Of a stretch of DNA of 64,000 nucleotides, positions 44,810 to 54,300 are shown piece by piece. Every line of letters starts with the position of its first letter. Within the stretch, counting starts at the first letter, position 1. This DNA is from Streptomyces noursei (GTDB taxonomy: Bacteria; Actinomycetota; Actinomycetes; Streptomycetales; Streptomycetaceae), in assembly GCF_016917755.1 (NCBI RefSeq), contig NZ_CP070326.1, positions 5,332,001-5,396,000 on the forward strand, read 5' to 3'. Below the pieces are notes generated by a model. That model saw nothing but the letters and a program-made list of their open reading frames with translations. It did no database searches and was not told the origin of the DNA. A program made the translations under genes and the position numbers.

Positions 44810-46765
44810 CTACTCGACCTTCTCGCTCGACTCGGCCTTCTCGTTCGACTCGGACTCCGTGGCCCCCGCATTCGTCAGGTGGCGGTGGGCGAAGTCCAGC
44901 TCCAGGCGGACCTGCTTGATGCGCTCCTCCACGACGAGGGAGCCGTGGCCGGCGTCGTAGCGGTAGACCTCGTGGGGGTGGCCGCGCTTCTCCAGGCGCT
45001 GGACGTAGTTCTCCACCTGCTGGATCGGGCAGCGCGGGTCGTTGACGCCGGCGGAGATGTAGACGGGGGCCCGCACCGCGTCGACGTACGTCAGCGGGGA
45101 GGACGCCTCGAAGCGCTCGGGGACCTCCTCCGGCGTCCCGCCCAGGAGGGTGCGGTCCATGGCCTTCAGGGCTTCCATCTCGTCGTGGTACGCCGTGACG
45201 TAGTCCGCCACCGGGACCGCGGCCAGCCCGAGCGCCCAGGCGTCCGGCTGGGTGCCCAGGCCCAGCAGGGTCAGATAGCCGCCCCACGAGCCGCCGGCGA
45301 GCACCAGCCGCTGCGGATCCGCGAGACCGGAGGCGATCGCCCACTCCCGCACCGCGGCGATGTCCTCCAGCTCGATCAGGCCGACGCGGTGCTTGAGCGC
45401 GTCCGTCCAGGCGCGGCCGTAGCCGGTCGAGCCCCGGTAGTTGACGCGGACGACCGCGAAGCCGTGATCGACCCAGGCCGCCGGCGACGAGGCGAAGGCG
45501 TCGCTGTCGTGCCAGGTCGGGCCGCCGTGGATCTCGAAGACGGTGGGGAAGGGCCCCGCGCCGGGCGGCTGCTGCACCAGGGCGTGGATGCGGCCGCCGG
45601 GGCCGTCCACCCAGGCGTCCGTCACCGGGACCGATCCGGGGGCCTTCATGCCGGGCGGGTCCAGGACGACCGTGCCGGCCGTCGAGCGCACCTCCGGCGG
45701 CTGGGCGGCGGACGACCACAGGAACTCCACCGTCCCGTCGGGGCGGGCGGTGGCGCCCGAGACCGTGCCCGCGGGGGTCTCGACCCGGGTGAGGGGAGCG
45801 CCCTGGGCGTCCGCGCCGGACGGTGGCGTGGCCAGCTCGTAGCGCCACAGTTCGCTGCGGGCCTGGTACTCGTGCTCCACCAGCAGCGCCGAGCCGTCCG
45901 GGTACCAGTCCGCGCCCACGTCGCCGGGCAGGTCGATCTCCAGCGGGGTCTCCCCGCCCGTCAGCGGATCCCAGATCATCGGCTCCCAGCGGCCCCGCCG
46001 CTGATGCCCCACCAGCAGTCGGCTGTCGCCGTCCACCGGCGCGAAACCCATCACCGACAGGCCCAGTTCCTCGGTGCCGCCGTTGGTGTCGTCCAACTCG
46101 GCGACCGTCGTGCCGTCCGGCCGCACGACGCGGATGGCGGAGTGCATCGCGTCGCCGTGCTCGGTGTGCTCGATGGCGATCAGCGATCCGTCGTGGGAGA
46201 GGTCGCCGACGCCGGCCGACTCGCGGTGCCGGTAGATCTCCACCGGCGGCCGGCCGGGCCGTGCGACGTGGACCGTCGAGCCGTCCTCGTCGGTGGAGCA
46301 GCCGACCACCACCGTGCCGTCCCGGCTGATGGCCAGCCCGCCCGGGTAGGAGGGGGCGAGCCCCGGTACGGCCGGTTCGTCCGGGCCGCCGGCGAAGGGC
46401 TGACGCATCCAGACGCCGAACTCGTCCCCGTCGGTGTCCGAGAACCACCAGACCCACTCGCCGTCCGGTGACAGCGTCCCGTCCGTGGTGCCGTGCGGGC
46501 GGTCCGTGGCCTGCCGCTGGGTGCCGGTCGCGCGGTCCCAGGTGTAGAGCTCGAAGGTGCCGGTGGCGTTCGAGACGAACAGGGAGCGGTCCGGGGCGTA
46601 CTCGGCCCATTCCGGCAGCCCGATCCGCGGGGCGCGGAAGCGCTTCTCCCAGTCCGGCATGGTGGCGGTCGGGTCCGCCGTTTCCTTCGTGGCGTCGGCG
46701 GAATGGGGGAGGGCGGGGGACGGGTCGGCGGGGGTGCGGCCGGGGCCTGTGGTCTCGTCAGTCAT
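44810..46765 (-). CDS. S9 family peptidase (prolyl oligopeptidase-like)
   Basis: 651 residues from ATG 46765. The N-terminal part (about 60-390) is a beta-propeller with repeated D-G-S/T-x-V segments. The C-terminal alpha/beta hydrolase has E-I-H-G-G-P, the nucleophile in G-G-S-W-G-G-Y (Ser near 491), Asp in N-D-P-R-C-P near 578 and His in G-H-G-S-L near 606. This is the acylaminoacyl-peptidase/DPP-like layout. No signal peptide is evident, so it is probably cytosolic and degrades short peptides. The C-terminus is Glu/Ser/Lys-rich. It is divergent from the methyltransferase gene across 69 bases. Confidence 0.92.
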   Translation of the reverse strand: MTDETTGPGRTPADPSPALPHSADATKETADPTATMPDWEKRFRAPRIGLPEWAEYAPDRSLFVSNATGTFELYTWDRATGTQRQATDRPHGTTDGTLSPDGEWVWWFSDTDGDEFGVWMRQPFAGGPDEPAVPGLAPSYPGGLAISRDGTVVVGCSTDEDGSTVHVARPGRPPVEIYRHRESAGVGDLSHDGSLIAIEHTEHGDAMHSAIRVVRPDGTTVAELDDTNGGTEELGLSVMGFAPVDGDSRLLVGHQRRGRWEPMIWDPLTGGETPLEIDLPGDVGADWYPDGSALLVEHEYQARSELWRYELATPPSGADAQGAPLTRVETPAGTVSGATARPDGTVEFLWSSAAQPPEVRSTAGTVVLDPPGMKAPGSVPVTDAWVDGPGGRIHALVQQPPGAGPFPTVFEIHGGPTWHDSDAFASSPAAWVDHGFAVVRVNYRGSTGYGRAWTDALKHRVGLIELEDIAAVREWAIASGLADPQRLVLAGGSWGGYLTLLGLGTQPDAWALGLAAVPVADYVTAYHDEMEALKAMDRTLLGGTPEEVPERFEASSPLTYVDAVRAPVYISAGVNDPRCPIQQVENYVQRLEKRGHPHEVYRYDAGHGSLVVEERIKQVRLELDFAHRHLTNAGATESESNEKAESSEKVE

Positions 46766-46834
46766 GGGGCCATTCTGCGCCCGGCGGGGAAATTTCCGTT
46801 GGCGAGGCCGAAGGGCTGTGGATAACTTCGGGCT

Positions 46835-47668
46835 ATGCGAGAACAGACCGGTCCCGACGGCTGGCGTGAGGCGAATCGCGCGAGGTGGGACGAGCGCGTC
46901 GCTCTCCACACCGCGAGCGATTATTACGACCAGGACGAATTCCGGCGGACCCGGGATGTGATCCGCGACTTCGAGGTGGCGGAGGTCGGCGACGTCACCG
47001 GTCGGAGCCTGCTCCATCTTCAGTGTCACTTCGGCCAGGACACGCTGTCGTGGGCGTACCGCGGCGCCGCCCGGGTCGTCGGACTCGACTTCTCCGAACC
47101 GGCGATCGAGACGGCCCGCGATCTGGCCGCCGAATTCGGCTACGGCCCGGAGCGTGCGGCCTTCGTCGCCGCCGACGTTTACGACGCCGCCGAAGCGGTG
47201 CCCGACGCCGCGTACGACATCGTCTACACCGGCATAGGGGCGGTGAACTGGCTCCCGGACCTGGTCGGTTGGGCCGAGACGGTCGCGGCGCTGGTGGCGC
47301 CCGGCGGTTTCCTCTATCTCGCCGAATTCCACCCGCTGGCCGATGTGTTGGACGACAAGACCGGCTCGCAGGTCGCCCACGACTATTTCCGTACCGAGGC
47401 GTGGGACGAGGAGGCCCCCGGCAGTTATACGGACTTCGAGGCGCGGACGGTCCACAACAGGAGCGTCGAATGGCAGCATTCCCTGGGGGATGTGGTCAGT
47501 GCGGTGGTCGGGGCCGGGTTGCGCGTGGAGTTCCTGCACGAGCACGACATGACGCTTTTCCAGCGTTTCGGTGTGCTGCGGCGGGGCGAGGACGGCTACT
47601 ACCGTTTCCCGGACGACCGGCCCCGCGTCCCGCTCATGTATTCCCTGAAGGCGAGCAAGCCGGCTTGA
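46835..47668 (+). CDS. Class I SAM-dependent methyltransferase
   Basis: 277 residues from ATG 46835. After W-R-E-A-N-R-A-R-W-D-E-R-V, the SAM-binding motif I reads L-L-H-L-Q-C-H-F-G-Q-D-T (about 59-70), motif II A-R-V-V-G-L-D-F-S and motif III F-V-A-A-D-V-Y. P-D-L-V-G-W follows near 140. The sequence resembles the UbiE/methyltransferase-11 proteins common in Streptomyces; the methyl acceptor cannot be inferred. It shares a short divergent promoter region with the S9 peptidase. A second frame on the same strand overlapping it is a shadow. Confidence 0.85.
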   Translation: MREQTGPDGWREANRARWDERVALHTASDYYDQDEFRRTRDVIRDFEVAEVGDVTGRSLLHLQCHFGQDTLSWAYRGAARVVGLDFSEPAIETARDLAAEFGYGPERAAFVAADVYDAAEAVPDAAYDIVYTGIGAVNWLPDLVGWAETVAALVAPGGFLYLAEFHPLADVLDDKTGSQVAHDYFRTEAWDEEAPGSYTDFEARTVHNRSVEWQHSLGDVVSAVVGAGLRVEFLHEHDMTLFQRFGVLRRGEDGYYRFPDDRPRVPLMYSLKASKPA

Positions 47669-47781
47669 GGGAGGGCGGGTCCGTCCGTCGGGCCCGCCGT
47701 GGGGGCGCCGCGTCCGGCCCGTTAATGTGGCGGACTGCCCGGTCGGTTCGGGCCGGTCATTGTCGACAACGGGGGTTTTCC

Positions 47782-48858
47782 GTGCGGGTACGCACACGGT
47801 TGGCCGGTGCCGCGGGTGCGGGCGTGCTCATGCTGCTGGCCGTGGGGTGCGGGGGAGCGCCGAGCAGGACGCCGCAGGCGGAGGCGTCCGCCGGCGTGCT
47901 GCCCGCCGCGCCGCAGCCGATGGAGTCCGCGTCCCGCGCCGGCACCTGGACCGGTTCCGACCACACGGCGCATCCGCTGCGGCTCAAGCCCACCCGCCTG
48001 GCCCTCGGCCACCCCGCGGACCTCGCGCACATCCGGCTGGACGACAACCTCAAGGGGCTCGCCCCGTACTACCTCACCGTCTCCTACACCAATACCGGCA
48101 AGAAGCCGGTGAGCGGGCTGTATCCGGAGCGGAACTTCTCCGTCAACGGGGTGGACGGTCAGGCCGGCGAGCAGGTCTCGCTGTTCCGCACCAACCCGCT
48201 GGCCACCAGCAACGGTCTGCCGCCCGAGTGCCAGGAGTCCGGCAAGGACACGCTGGCGGCGGGCGAGACCACGTCGTTCTGCCAGATCTTCATGCTCCCC
48301 AAGGGGCTGAAGCCGGGGAACGTCTCCTACAAGGACGACGGTGGCGACACCCTGATCTGGCAGATCGGCGGTGCCCGGCAGGGCGCGCCCGGGGTGCGGC
48401 CCCCGCACCAGCCCACCGACGCGGTCACCACGGACGGCGACCGTCACACGGCGACCGTCCTGGCCACGCCCAAGAGCGTCCGCACCGGTTCCCTGGCCGA
48501 TCTGAGCCGCTTCGACCTGAAAGCGGACCAGAAGAAGCTCGTCCCGTATTACGTGACGGTGGAGTACCGGAACACCGGTGCGTACGAGCTCTACCCGGGC
48601 CTCAACGAGAACTTGACGCTGACCGGCGTCAGCGGCCAGCAGGCACGGAAGATGATCCTGTTGGACATCGGCGGCCCCGGTGTTCCCCAGTGCCCCGAAG
48701 CGGTCCCCCACAAGATGGTCAAGCCGGGCGCCACGGTGACCGAGTGCACCATCCACATGCTGCCGAAGGGCGACCCGCCGGCCTCGCTGACTTTCCAGGG
48801 CGACGGTGACGGCGCGCGCCCGGTCACCTGGCGGGCGGTGGCGGACGACGGGGAGTAG
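47782..48858 (+). CDS. Exported lipoprotein with a duplicated domain
   Basis: 358 residues from GTG 47782, with GGGGG 6 bases upstream. The signal peptide ends with lipobox L-A-V-G-C (Cys about 22). The mature protein contains the same domain twice. Repeat 1 (about 75-185) has A-D-L-A-H-I-R-L-D-D-N, A-P-Y-Y-L-T-V-S-Y-T-N-T-G and M-L-P-K-G. Repeat 2 (about 235-350) has A-D-L-S-R-F-D-L-K-A-D, V-P-Y-Y-V-T-V-E-Y-R-N-T-G and M-L-P-K-G. Each repeat has a C-x...C pair before M-L-P-K-G, probably a disulfide. The fold looks immunoglobulin-like, as in DUF4352/TRAPP-type proteins, but I do not recognise the family. It is a secreted surface protein of unknown role. Confidence 0.8.
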   Translation: MRVRTRLAGAAGAGVLMLLAVGCGGAPSRTPQAEASAGVLPAAPQPMESASRAGTWTGSDHTAHPLRLKPTRLALGHPADLAHIRLDDNLKGLAPYYLTVSYTNTGKKPVSGLYPERNFSVNGVDGQAGEQVSLFRTNPLATSNGLPPECQESGKDTLAAGETTSFCQIFMLPKGLKPGNVSYKDDGGDTLIWQIGGARQGAPGVRPPHQPTDAVTTDGDRHTATVLATPKSVRTGSLADLSRFDLKADQKKLVPYYVTVEYRNTGAYELYPGLNENLTLTGVSGQQARKMILLDIGGPGVPQCPEAVPHKMVKPGATVTECTIHMLPKGDPPASLTFQGDGDGARPVTWRAVADDGE

Positions 48859-48910
48859 GGACGGCGACCGGGCGCCGGGGCCGGGCCGTGGGCCGCCGGC
48901 GCCCGGTCGG

Positions 48911-51046
48911 CTACTCCGCGGGCCCGGCCCCCCGCCGTGCCAGCAGCGGCCCGAAGTCCGGGTCGCGTCCCAGCACCGCGCGGAACGCGGCCATCGGGTC
49001 GATGCTGTTGCCCCGGCTGAGCAGTTCCCGGCGGAAGATCTCGCCGCTCTCGCGGACCGTCCGGCCGTTCTCGCGGAACCAGCGCACGGTGTCCGCGTCC
49101 AGTACTTCCGCCCAGCGGTACCCGTAGTACCCGGCCGCGTAGCCGCCGCCGAAGACATGGGCGAAGTAGCCGGTCCGGTAGCGGGGCGGGATCGCAGGGT
49201 GGGCCAGTCCGTGGCGTGCCAGCGCGGCCGTCTCGAACGCCTCGACGCCGTCCGCGGTGGGCAGTTCGTCGGCGGGCACTGTGTGCCAGGCCCAGTCCAG
49301 GACGGCCGCGGCCAGGTGTTCGACGCTGTCGAAACCTTCGCCGAATCGTTCCGCCTCCCGCAGCCTGGACGGCAGTTCGGGTGGCATCGGCTCCCCGGTG
49401 CGGTGGTGCCGGGCATAACGGGCCAGGACCTCGGGCCACTCCGCCCACATCTCGTTCACCTGCGAGGGGAACTCGACGAAGTCGCGCGGCACTTCGGTGC
49501 CGGCCAGCAGCGGATAGCGGACGTCGGAGAACATCCCGTGCAGCGCGTGCCCGAACTCGTGGAAGAGCGTGGTGACCTCGCTCCAGTTCAGGAGCACCGG
49601 TTCGCCCGCCGCCGGCTTGGCGATGTTCAGGTTGTTGACCACCACGGGCCGCTGCCCCAACAGGTGTGACTGCGTGACCAGTTCGTTCATCCAGGCGCCG
49701 CCGCGCTTGGATTCCCGGGCGTGGAAGTCGCCGACATACAGGCCGAGGGGGCTGCCGTCGGCATTGTGCACCTCGAAGACCCGGGCGTCCGGGTGGTACG
49801 CGACCAGATCGGGGCGCTCGGCGAAGGTGATCCCGTACACCAGGGTCGCGGCGTGGAAGACGCCGTCCCGCAGGACGGCCTCCAGCTCCAGGTAGGGGCG
49901 CAGTGCCGCCGCGTCGAGGTCGAACCGCTGCCGGCGCACCCGCTCGGCGTAGAACTGCCAGTCGGCCGCGCCGACCTCCGCGACGCCGGCGGCGTCCGCC
50001 AGCGCCGCGCCCTCCCGCTCGGCGTGGACCAGGGCCGGGCCGATCAGCTTCCCGAACATCTCCGCCACGGCGTCGGTCGTCCCCGCGGTCTGGTCGGCGA
50101 CCTGCCAGGACGCGTGGCTGGAGTGCCCGAGGAGGGCGGCGCGCTCGGCCCGCAACCGGGCCACGGCGATCGCGACGGACCCGTTGGTGGCGCCGCCCCG
50201 CCCCATGGAGGCGGTCAGCAGCCGCTCCCGCAGGGCGGGGTCCTCCAGCGCGGCGAGCTGCGGCTGGTTGGTGAAGTTCAGCAGGCTCAGCGCGAAGCGG
50301 CCGTCGTGCCCCAGCGCCCGGGCGTTCTCGGCGGCCGTGGCGATCTCGTCGTCGGGCAGTCCGGCCAGTTCCTCGGCGCGGTCCACCACCAGCGCGGCCG
50401 CCGCGGTGTCGGCCCGCAGATTCCGCCGGAAGTCGGTGCACAGGGTGGCGATCTCGGCGTTCAACTCCCGCAGCCGGCGCTGCTGCTCGGGGGCCAGCCG
50501 CGCCCCGGCCCGCACCCGCGCCGCGTGGTGGCGCTCCAGCAGCCGCAACTGCTCACCGTCCAGCCCGAGTCCGGCACGCGCCTCGTACAGCGTCTCCAGG
50601 CGGGCGAACAGGGCGGGATCGAGCAGCACGGCGTCCTCGTGGGCGGCCAGCCGCGGCACGATCTCCGCCTCCAGCTCCTGCGTGGCCTCGTCGGTGTCCG
50701 CGTTGGCCTTGTTGAAGAACACCGCGGACACCCGCCGCAGCACCGCGCCGCTGAGCTCCAGCGCCGCCACGGTGTTCTCGAACGTCGGCGGCTCGGAGTC
50801 GGCCCCGACGGCGGCCACCTCGGCCAGCTGCTCGGCGATGCCCCGTTCGAAGGCGGGCCGGAAGTGCTCGTGCCGGATACGGGCGAAGGGCGGTAGCCCG
50901 TAGGGAAGTTCACTGGCCGAGAAGAACGGGTTCGACGTCGCGGGCCGCCGGTCCGGGTCCGGAACCGCCGCGGACCCCGTACCCGTCACCGGCCCCGAAG
51001 CCGTCGCTGTACTCGGACGCGTCTCGGAACTCTTCGCAGAAGTCAC
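48911..51046 (-). CDS. M3 family metallopeptidase (peptidyl-dipeptidase Dcp/oligopeptidase A-like)
   Basis: 711 residues from GTG 51046. The open frame continues to 51160 but the added residues are Arg/Lys-rich and unlike the family. The zinc motif H-E-F-G-H lies near residue 496, with the downstream metal-ligand Glu in the following helix (F-V-E-F-P-S-Q-V-N-E-M-W). The N-terminal helical domain starts N-P-F-F-S-A-S-E-L-P-Y-G-L-P-P-F. It cleaves dipeptides or short oligopeptides in the cytosol. Compared with Dcp it has about 40 extra disordered N-terminal residues. Confidence 0.94.
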   Translation of the reverse strand: MTSAKSSETRPSTATASGPVTGTGSAAVPDPDRRPATSNPFFSASELPYGLPPFARIRHEHFRPAFERGIAEQLAEVAAVGADSEPPTFENTVAALELSGAVLRRVSAVFFNKANADTDEATQELEAEIVPRLAAHEDAVLLDPALFARLETLYEARAGLGLDGEQLRLLERHHAARVRAGARLAPEQQRRLRELNAEIATLCTDFRRNLRADTAAAALVVDRAEELAGLPDDEIATAAENARALGHDGRFALSLLNFTNQPQLAALEDPALRERLLTASMGRGGATNGSVAIAVARLRAERAALLGHSSHASWQVADQTAGTTDAVAEMFGKLIGPALVHAEREGAALADAAGVAEVGAADWQFYAERVRRQRFDLDAAALRPYLELEAVLRDGVFHAATLVYGITFAERPDLVAYHPDARVFEVHNADGSPLGLYVGDFHARESKRGGAWMNELVTQSHLLGQRPVVVNNLNIAKPAAGEPVLLNWSEVTTLFHEFGHALHGMFSDVRYPLLAGTEVPRDFVEFPSQVNEMWAEWPEVLARYARHHRTGEPMPPELPSRLREAERFGEGFDSVEHLAAAVLDWAWHTVPADELPTADGVEAFETAALARHGLAHPAIPPRYRTGYFAHVFGGGYAAGYYGYRWAEVLDADTVRWFRENGRTVRESGEIFRRELLSRGNSIDPMAAFRAVLGRDPDFGPLLARRGAGPAE

Positions 51047-51374
51047 GGGGACCGACCCTACGCGGACCACCGGCCGGCGGTCCGGTGCTTTGTCAGGACC
51101 ATGCGCGGCCTTCGCACGCGGGCGGCGCGCGGCTTTTTTCGTGCCCGCACGGGACAACAAAACGCCCGATCGCTGGCGACGGGGGATGCACCAGCGATCG
51201 GGCTGTGCCCCAGCCTAGCAAGGCTGTCCCCGCGGCGGGAGTCAACTGCCGAATTCAAGTGCGGAGTTGTGACCGGTTTCACCCGGCGTCACCGCCTGAG
51301 GGGCCCCGGCGCCGGCCGGCGGCGCCCCGCCTGGCACTTCGCGCGGGCGCCGATCGCCGGGCCCCTCGCCCTCG
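51047..51374 (-). terminator. Intergenic region with terminator of the nSTAND1-WD40 gene
   Basis: Within this 328-base gap, arms at 51164-51176 and 51191-51203 (GCCCGATCGCTGG and its exact complement) enclose a 14-base loop. On the minus strand the hairpin is followed by GTTTTGTTG, a T-rich run, so it is a convincing rho-independent terminator for the gene ending at 51375. The rest of the gap is without recognisable genes. Confidence 0.7.
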
Positions 51375-54300
51375 TCACTCGCTGCACGGCGGCGCGTAGG
51401 AGAGCTGGGGCAGATACTCATGCCACTTCTCCGGCGTCAGCACGCCCCGCGTGGTCGAACAGATACGACGAACGGCCGTGTCGGTGTCCAGGTTCCACAG
51501 CCGGACGGTACCGGCGCCGCTCGCCACGCCGAGCATGCGGCTCTGGGGGCTGAACGCCAGGAAGTTGCCCGCCTTGGCGCGCGGGCTCGTCGACTGCCCG
51601 ATGGCGCTGGCCCGGGACGGGTCCGCGACGTTCCAGAACCGGACCGTGTTGTCGCTGCCGCCGCTGGCCAGCGTCCGGCCGCTCTCGTTGAACGACAGCG
51701 ACACCACCGCCTCGGTGTGGCCCGTGAGGGGAGAGCCCAACCGGGTCACCCGGCCGGGGTCGGCCAGGTTCCACAGTCGGACGGTGTCGTCGTCGCTGCC
51801 GCTGGCCAACGTGCGGCCGTCCGGGCTGAAGGCGAGCACCCCGACCGGGCCGAGGTGCCCCGTCAGGGGCTTGCCGATCGGCGTGGCGTGCCGCGGGTCG
51901 GCGGTGTTCCACAGCCGCATGGTGGCGTCCGCGCTGCCGCTGACGAGCGTGCGGCCGTCGGGTGCGAAGGCGAGGGCGTTGACGTAGCCCTGGTGGCCGG
52001 TGAGCGGCGTGCCGAGCGGGACGGCATGGGCGGGGTCGGTGACGTTCCACAGCTGGATGGTGCGGTCGTCCATGGCGGTCGCCAGCGTGCGGCCGTCCGG
52101 GCTGAACGCCATGGCCTGGGGGCCCGCGTAGCGCGTCCGCAGCATGACGGGCGGACCGTAGGAGACCGGCCGGGTCGGGTCGGTGACGTTCCACAGGTAC
52201 ACCTTCCGGTGCGCCGTGTGCATGGCGAGGACGCGGCCGTCGGGGGAGAACTTCAGGGCGCGGTCGGCGCCGTCCCGTGGCATGAAGGGGGCGCTGAGCG
52301 GTACCGGGCGGTCGGGGTTCGCGACGTTCCACAGCCGGACCCGGCCATCCCGGGCGGACGTGGCGAGCACCCGCCCGTCCGGGCGGAACGCGCCGAACCG
52401 GCCGACCATGTCCGTCGTCGGGATCGACCACAGCCGCGCCTTGCCGTCGCCGCTCCCCGTCGCGAGGGTGCGCCCGTCGGGGCTGAAGCCCACGGCGTAC
52501 ATCTCGCCGCTGCCGCCTGCAAGGGACTCGCCGACCTGCGAGGGGTACTCCGGGTCGCTGACGTTCCACAGCGTCGCCGTGCTGTCCGCGCTGCCCGCGG
52601 CGAGCATGTTGCCGTCGGGGCTGAACGCCACGGACCACAGGGGCCCGGTGTGGCCGGTCAGCGGCTCGCCGATCGGCTTCGCCTGCCGCGGGTCGGCCAC
52701 GTCCCACAGACGGAGGGTGTTGTCCGCGCTGCCGCTGGCGAGGGTGTGGCCGTCGGGGCTGAACGCCACCGAGTGCACCGTGGCCGAGTGGCCGGCCAGC
52801 ACCGTGCCGATCGGCTCCGGGTGTTGTCGATCGGCCATGTCCCACATCCGGATCGCGGCGTCGTCGCCGCCGGCCGCCAGCGTCCGCCCGTCGGGGCTGA
52901 ACGCCACCGAGCGCACCGCGGCCGAGTGGCCGGTCAGGGCCCCCAGCGGCCTGGGCCGGCCCGGGTCGGCGACGTCCCACAGGCGCACGGTGTGGTCCTC
53001 GGTGGCGGACGCCAGCGTCTTCCCGTCCGGGCTGAAGGCGAGCAGGTAGATCGTGCCGTCATGGCCGGTCGACGGGGTGCCCAGCGCGCGCGGGTGGGCG
53101 GGGTCCCGCACGTCCCACATCCGGAACGTGCCGTCGTCCGACGCGCTGGCCAGGGTGTGCCCGTCCGGACTGAAGACGGCGGTGCTCACCCAGCTCGTGT
53201 GGCCGGTGAGGGGCGCGCCCAGGGGACGGGGGCGCGTCCGGTCCGACACGTCCCACAGCCGGACGGTCCGGTCGTAGCTGGCGGTGGCCAGGATCCGCCC
53301 GTTCGGGCTGAACGAGGTGAGGTAGACGGCGCCGGTGTGGCCCAGCACGGGCGTGGCCAGCGGGGCGTTCACGATCGAGATGAGCCGGTTGGTCGTGTCC
53401 TCGTCGCCGGGTCGCAGACGGTGCGCCACCAGGTCGAGCTGGGCCGACAGGGACGGATCGGCGTACTGGGCGCGGTCGGCCTCGGCGAGCACCTGCTGGA
53501 AGACGGTGTCGTCCCGCTGCTGCCACGCCACCACCGCGGAACCGACGGCCAGCATCGCCATGACCACCAGTGCCGCCACCGCGCCGCGGCTGAGCCAGAC
53601 GATGCGCTTGCGCAGCCGGACCGAGGCGGCCAGGAACTCCACCGCGCTGCGGGTCAGCGAGGTGTCGCCGGCGGACTGCGCCCAGGTACGGGCCTGTTCC
53701 AGACGGGAACCCCGGTACAGCAGCGACGGGTCGCGGTCCGAGCCCTCCCAGGCCCGACCGTCCTCCTCCAGGCGCTGGCGCAGCAGGTTGCCGTTGCGGT
53801 CCTCGTCGATCCAGTCGCGCAGCCGCGGCCAGGCGTGCAGCAGCGCCTCGTGGGTGATCTCCACGGCGTCCGCGTCGAGCGTCACCAGGCGGGCGTGGAC
53901 CAGCGCCTCCAGCGACTCCTCCGTCTTGCCGGGGTCCGTCGACTCCTCCGACAGCTGGCGCCGGGTCCCGCGCCGGCGGGTGGCCTGGGTGTCCTCGCCC
54001 AGCCGCACCAGCCGCAGGAGCAGCAGCCGCGCGGCGGTGCGCCCCGTCGGGTCGAGGCCGCTCCAGGCACGCTCGGCGGTCGCAGCCACCGCGCCCTGGA
54101 TCCCGCCCGCCGCGCGGTAGCCGGCCAACGTCAGCCGTCCTGCCTTCCGGCGCTGCCAGGTGGCGAGCAGGGCGTGCGAGAGCAGCGGCAGCACCCCCGC
54201 GTCGTGCGCCCCGCCGGGGCCGTCGGCGCTGACCTCCCGGACGATCAGCTCGGCCAGGCCCGGTTCGATCTCCAGCCCCACCGCCTTGGCCGGGCCGGTC

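Noticed and set aside
51420..53330. Regular direct repeats resembling a CRISPR-like array
   Set aside because: The repeats are the coding sequence of WD40 blades (about 130 bp period, varied spacers in frame), not identical short repeats.
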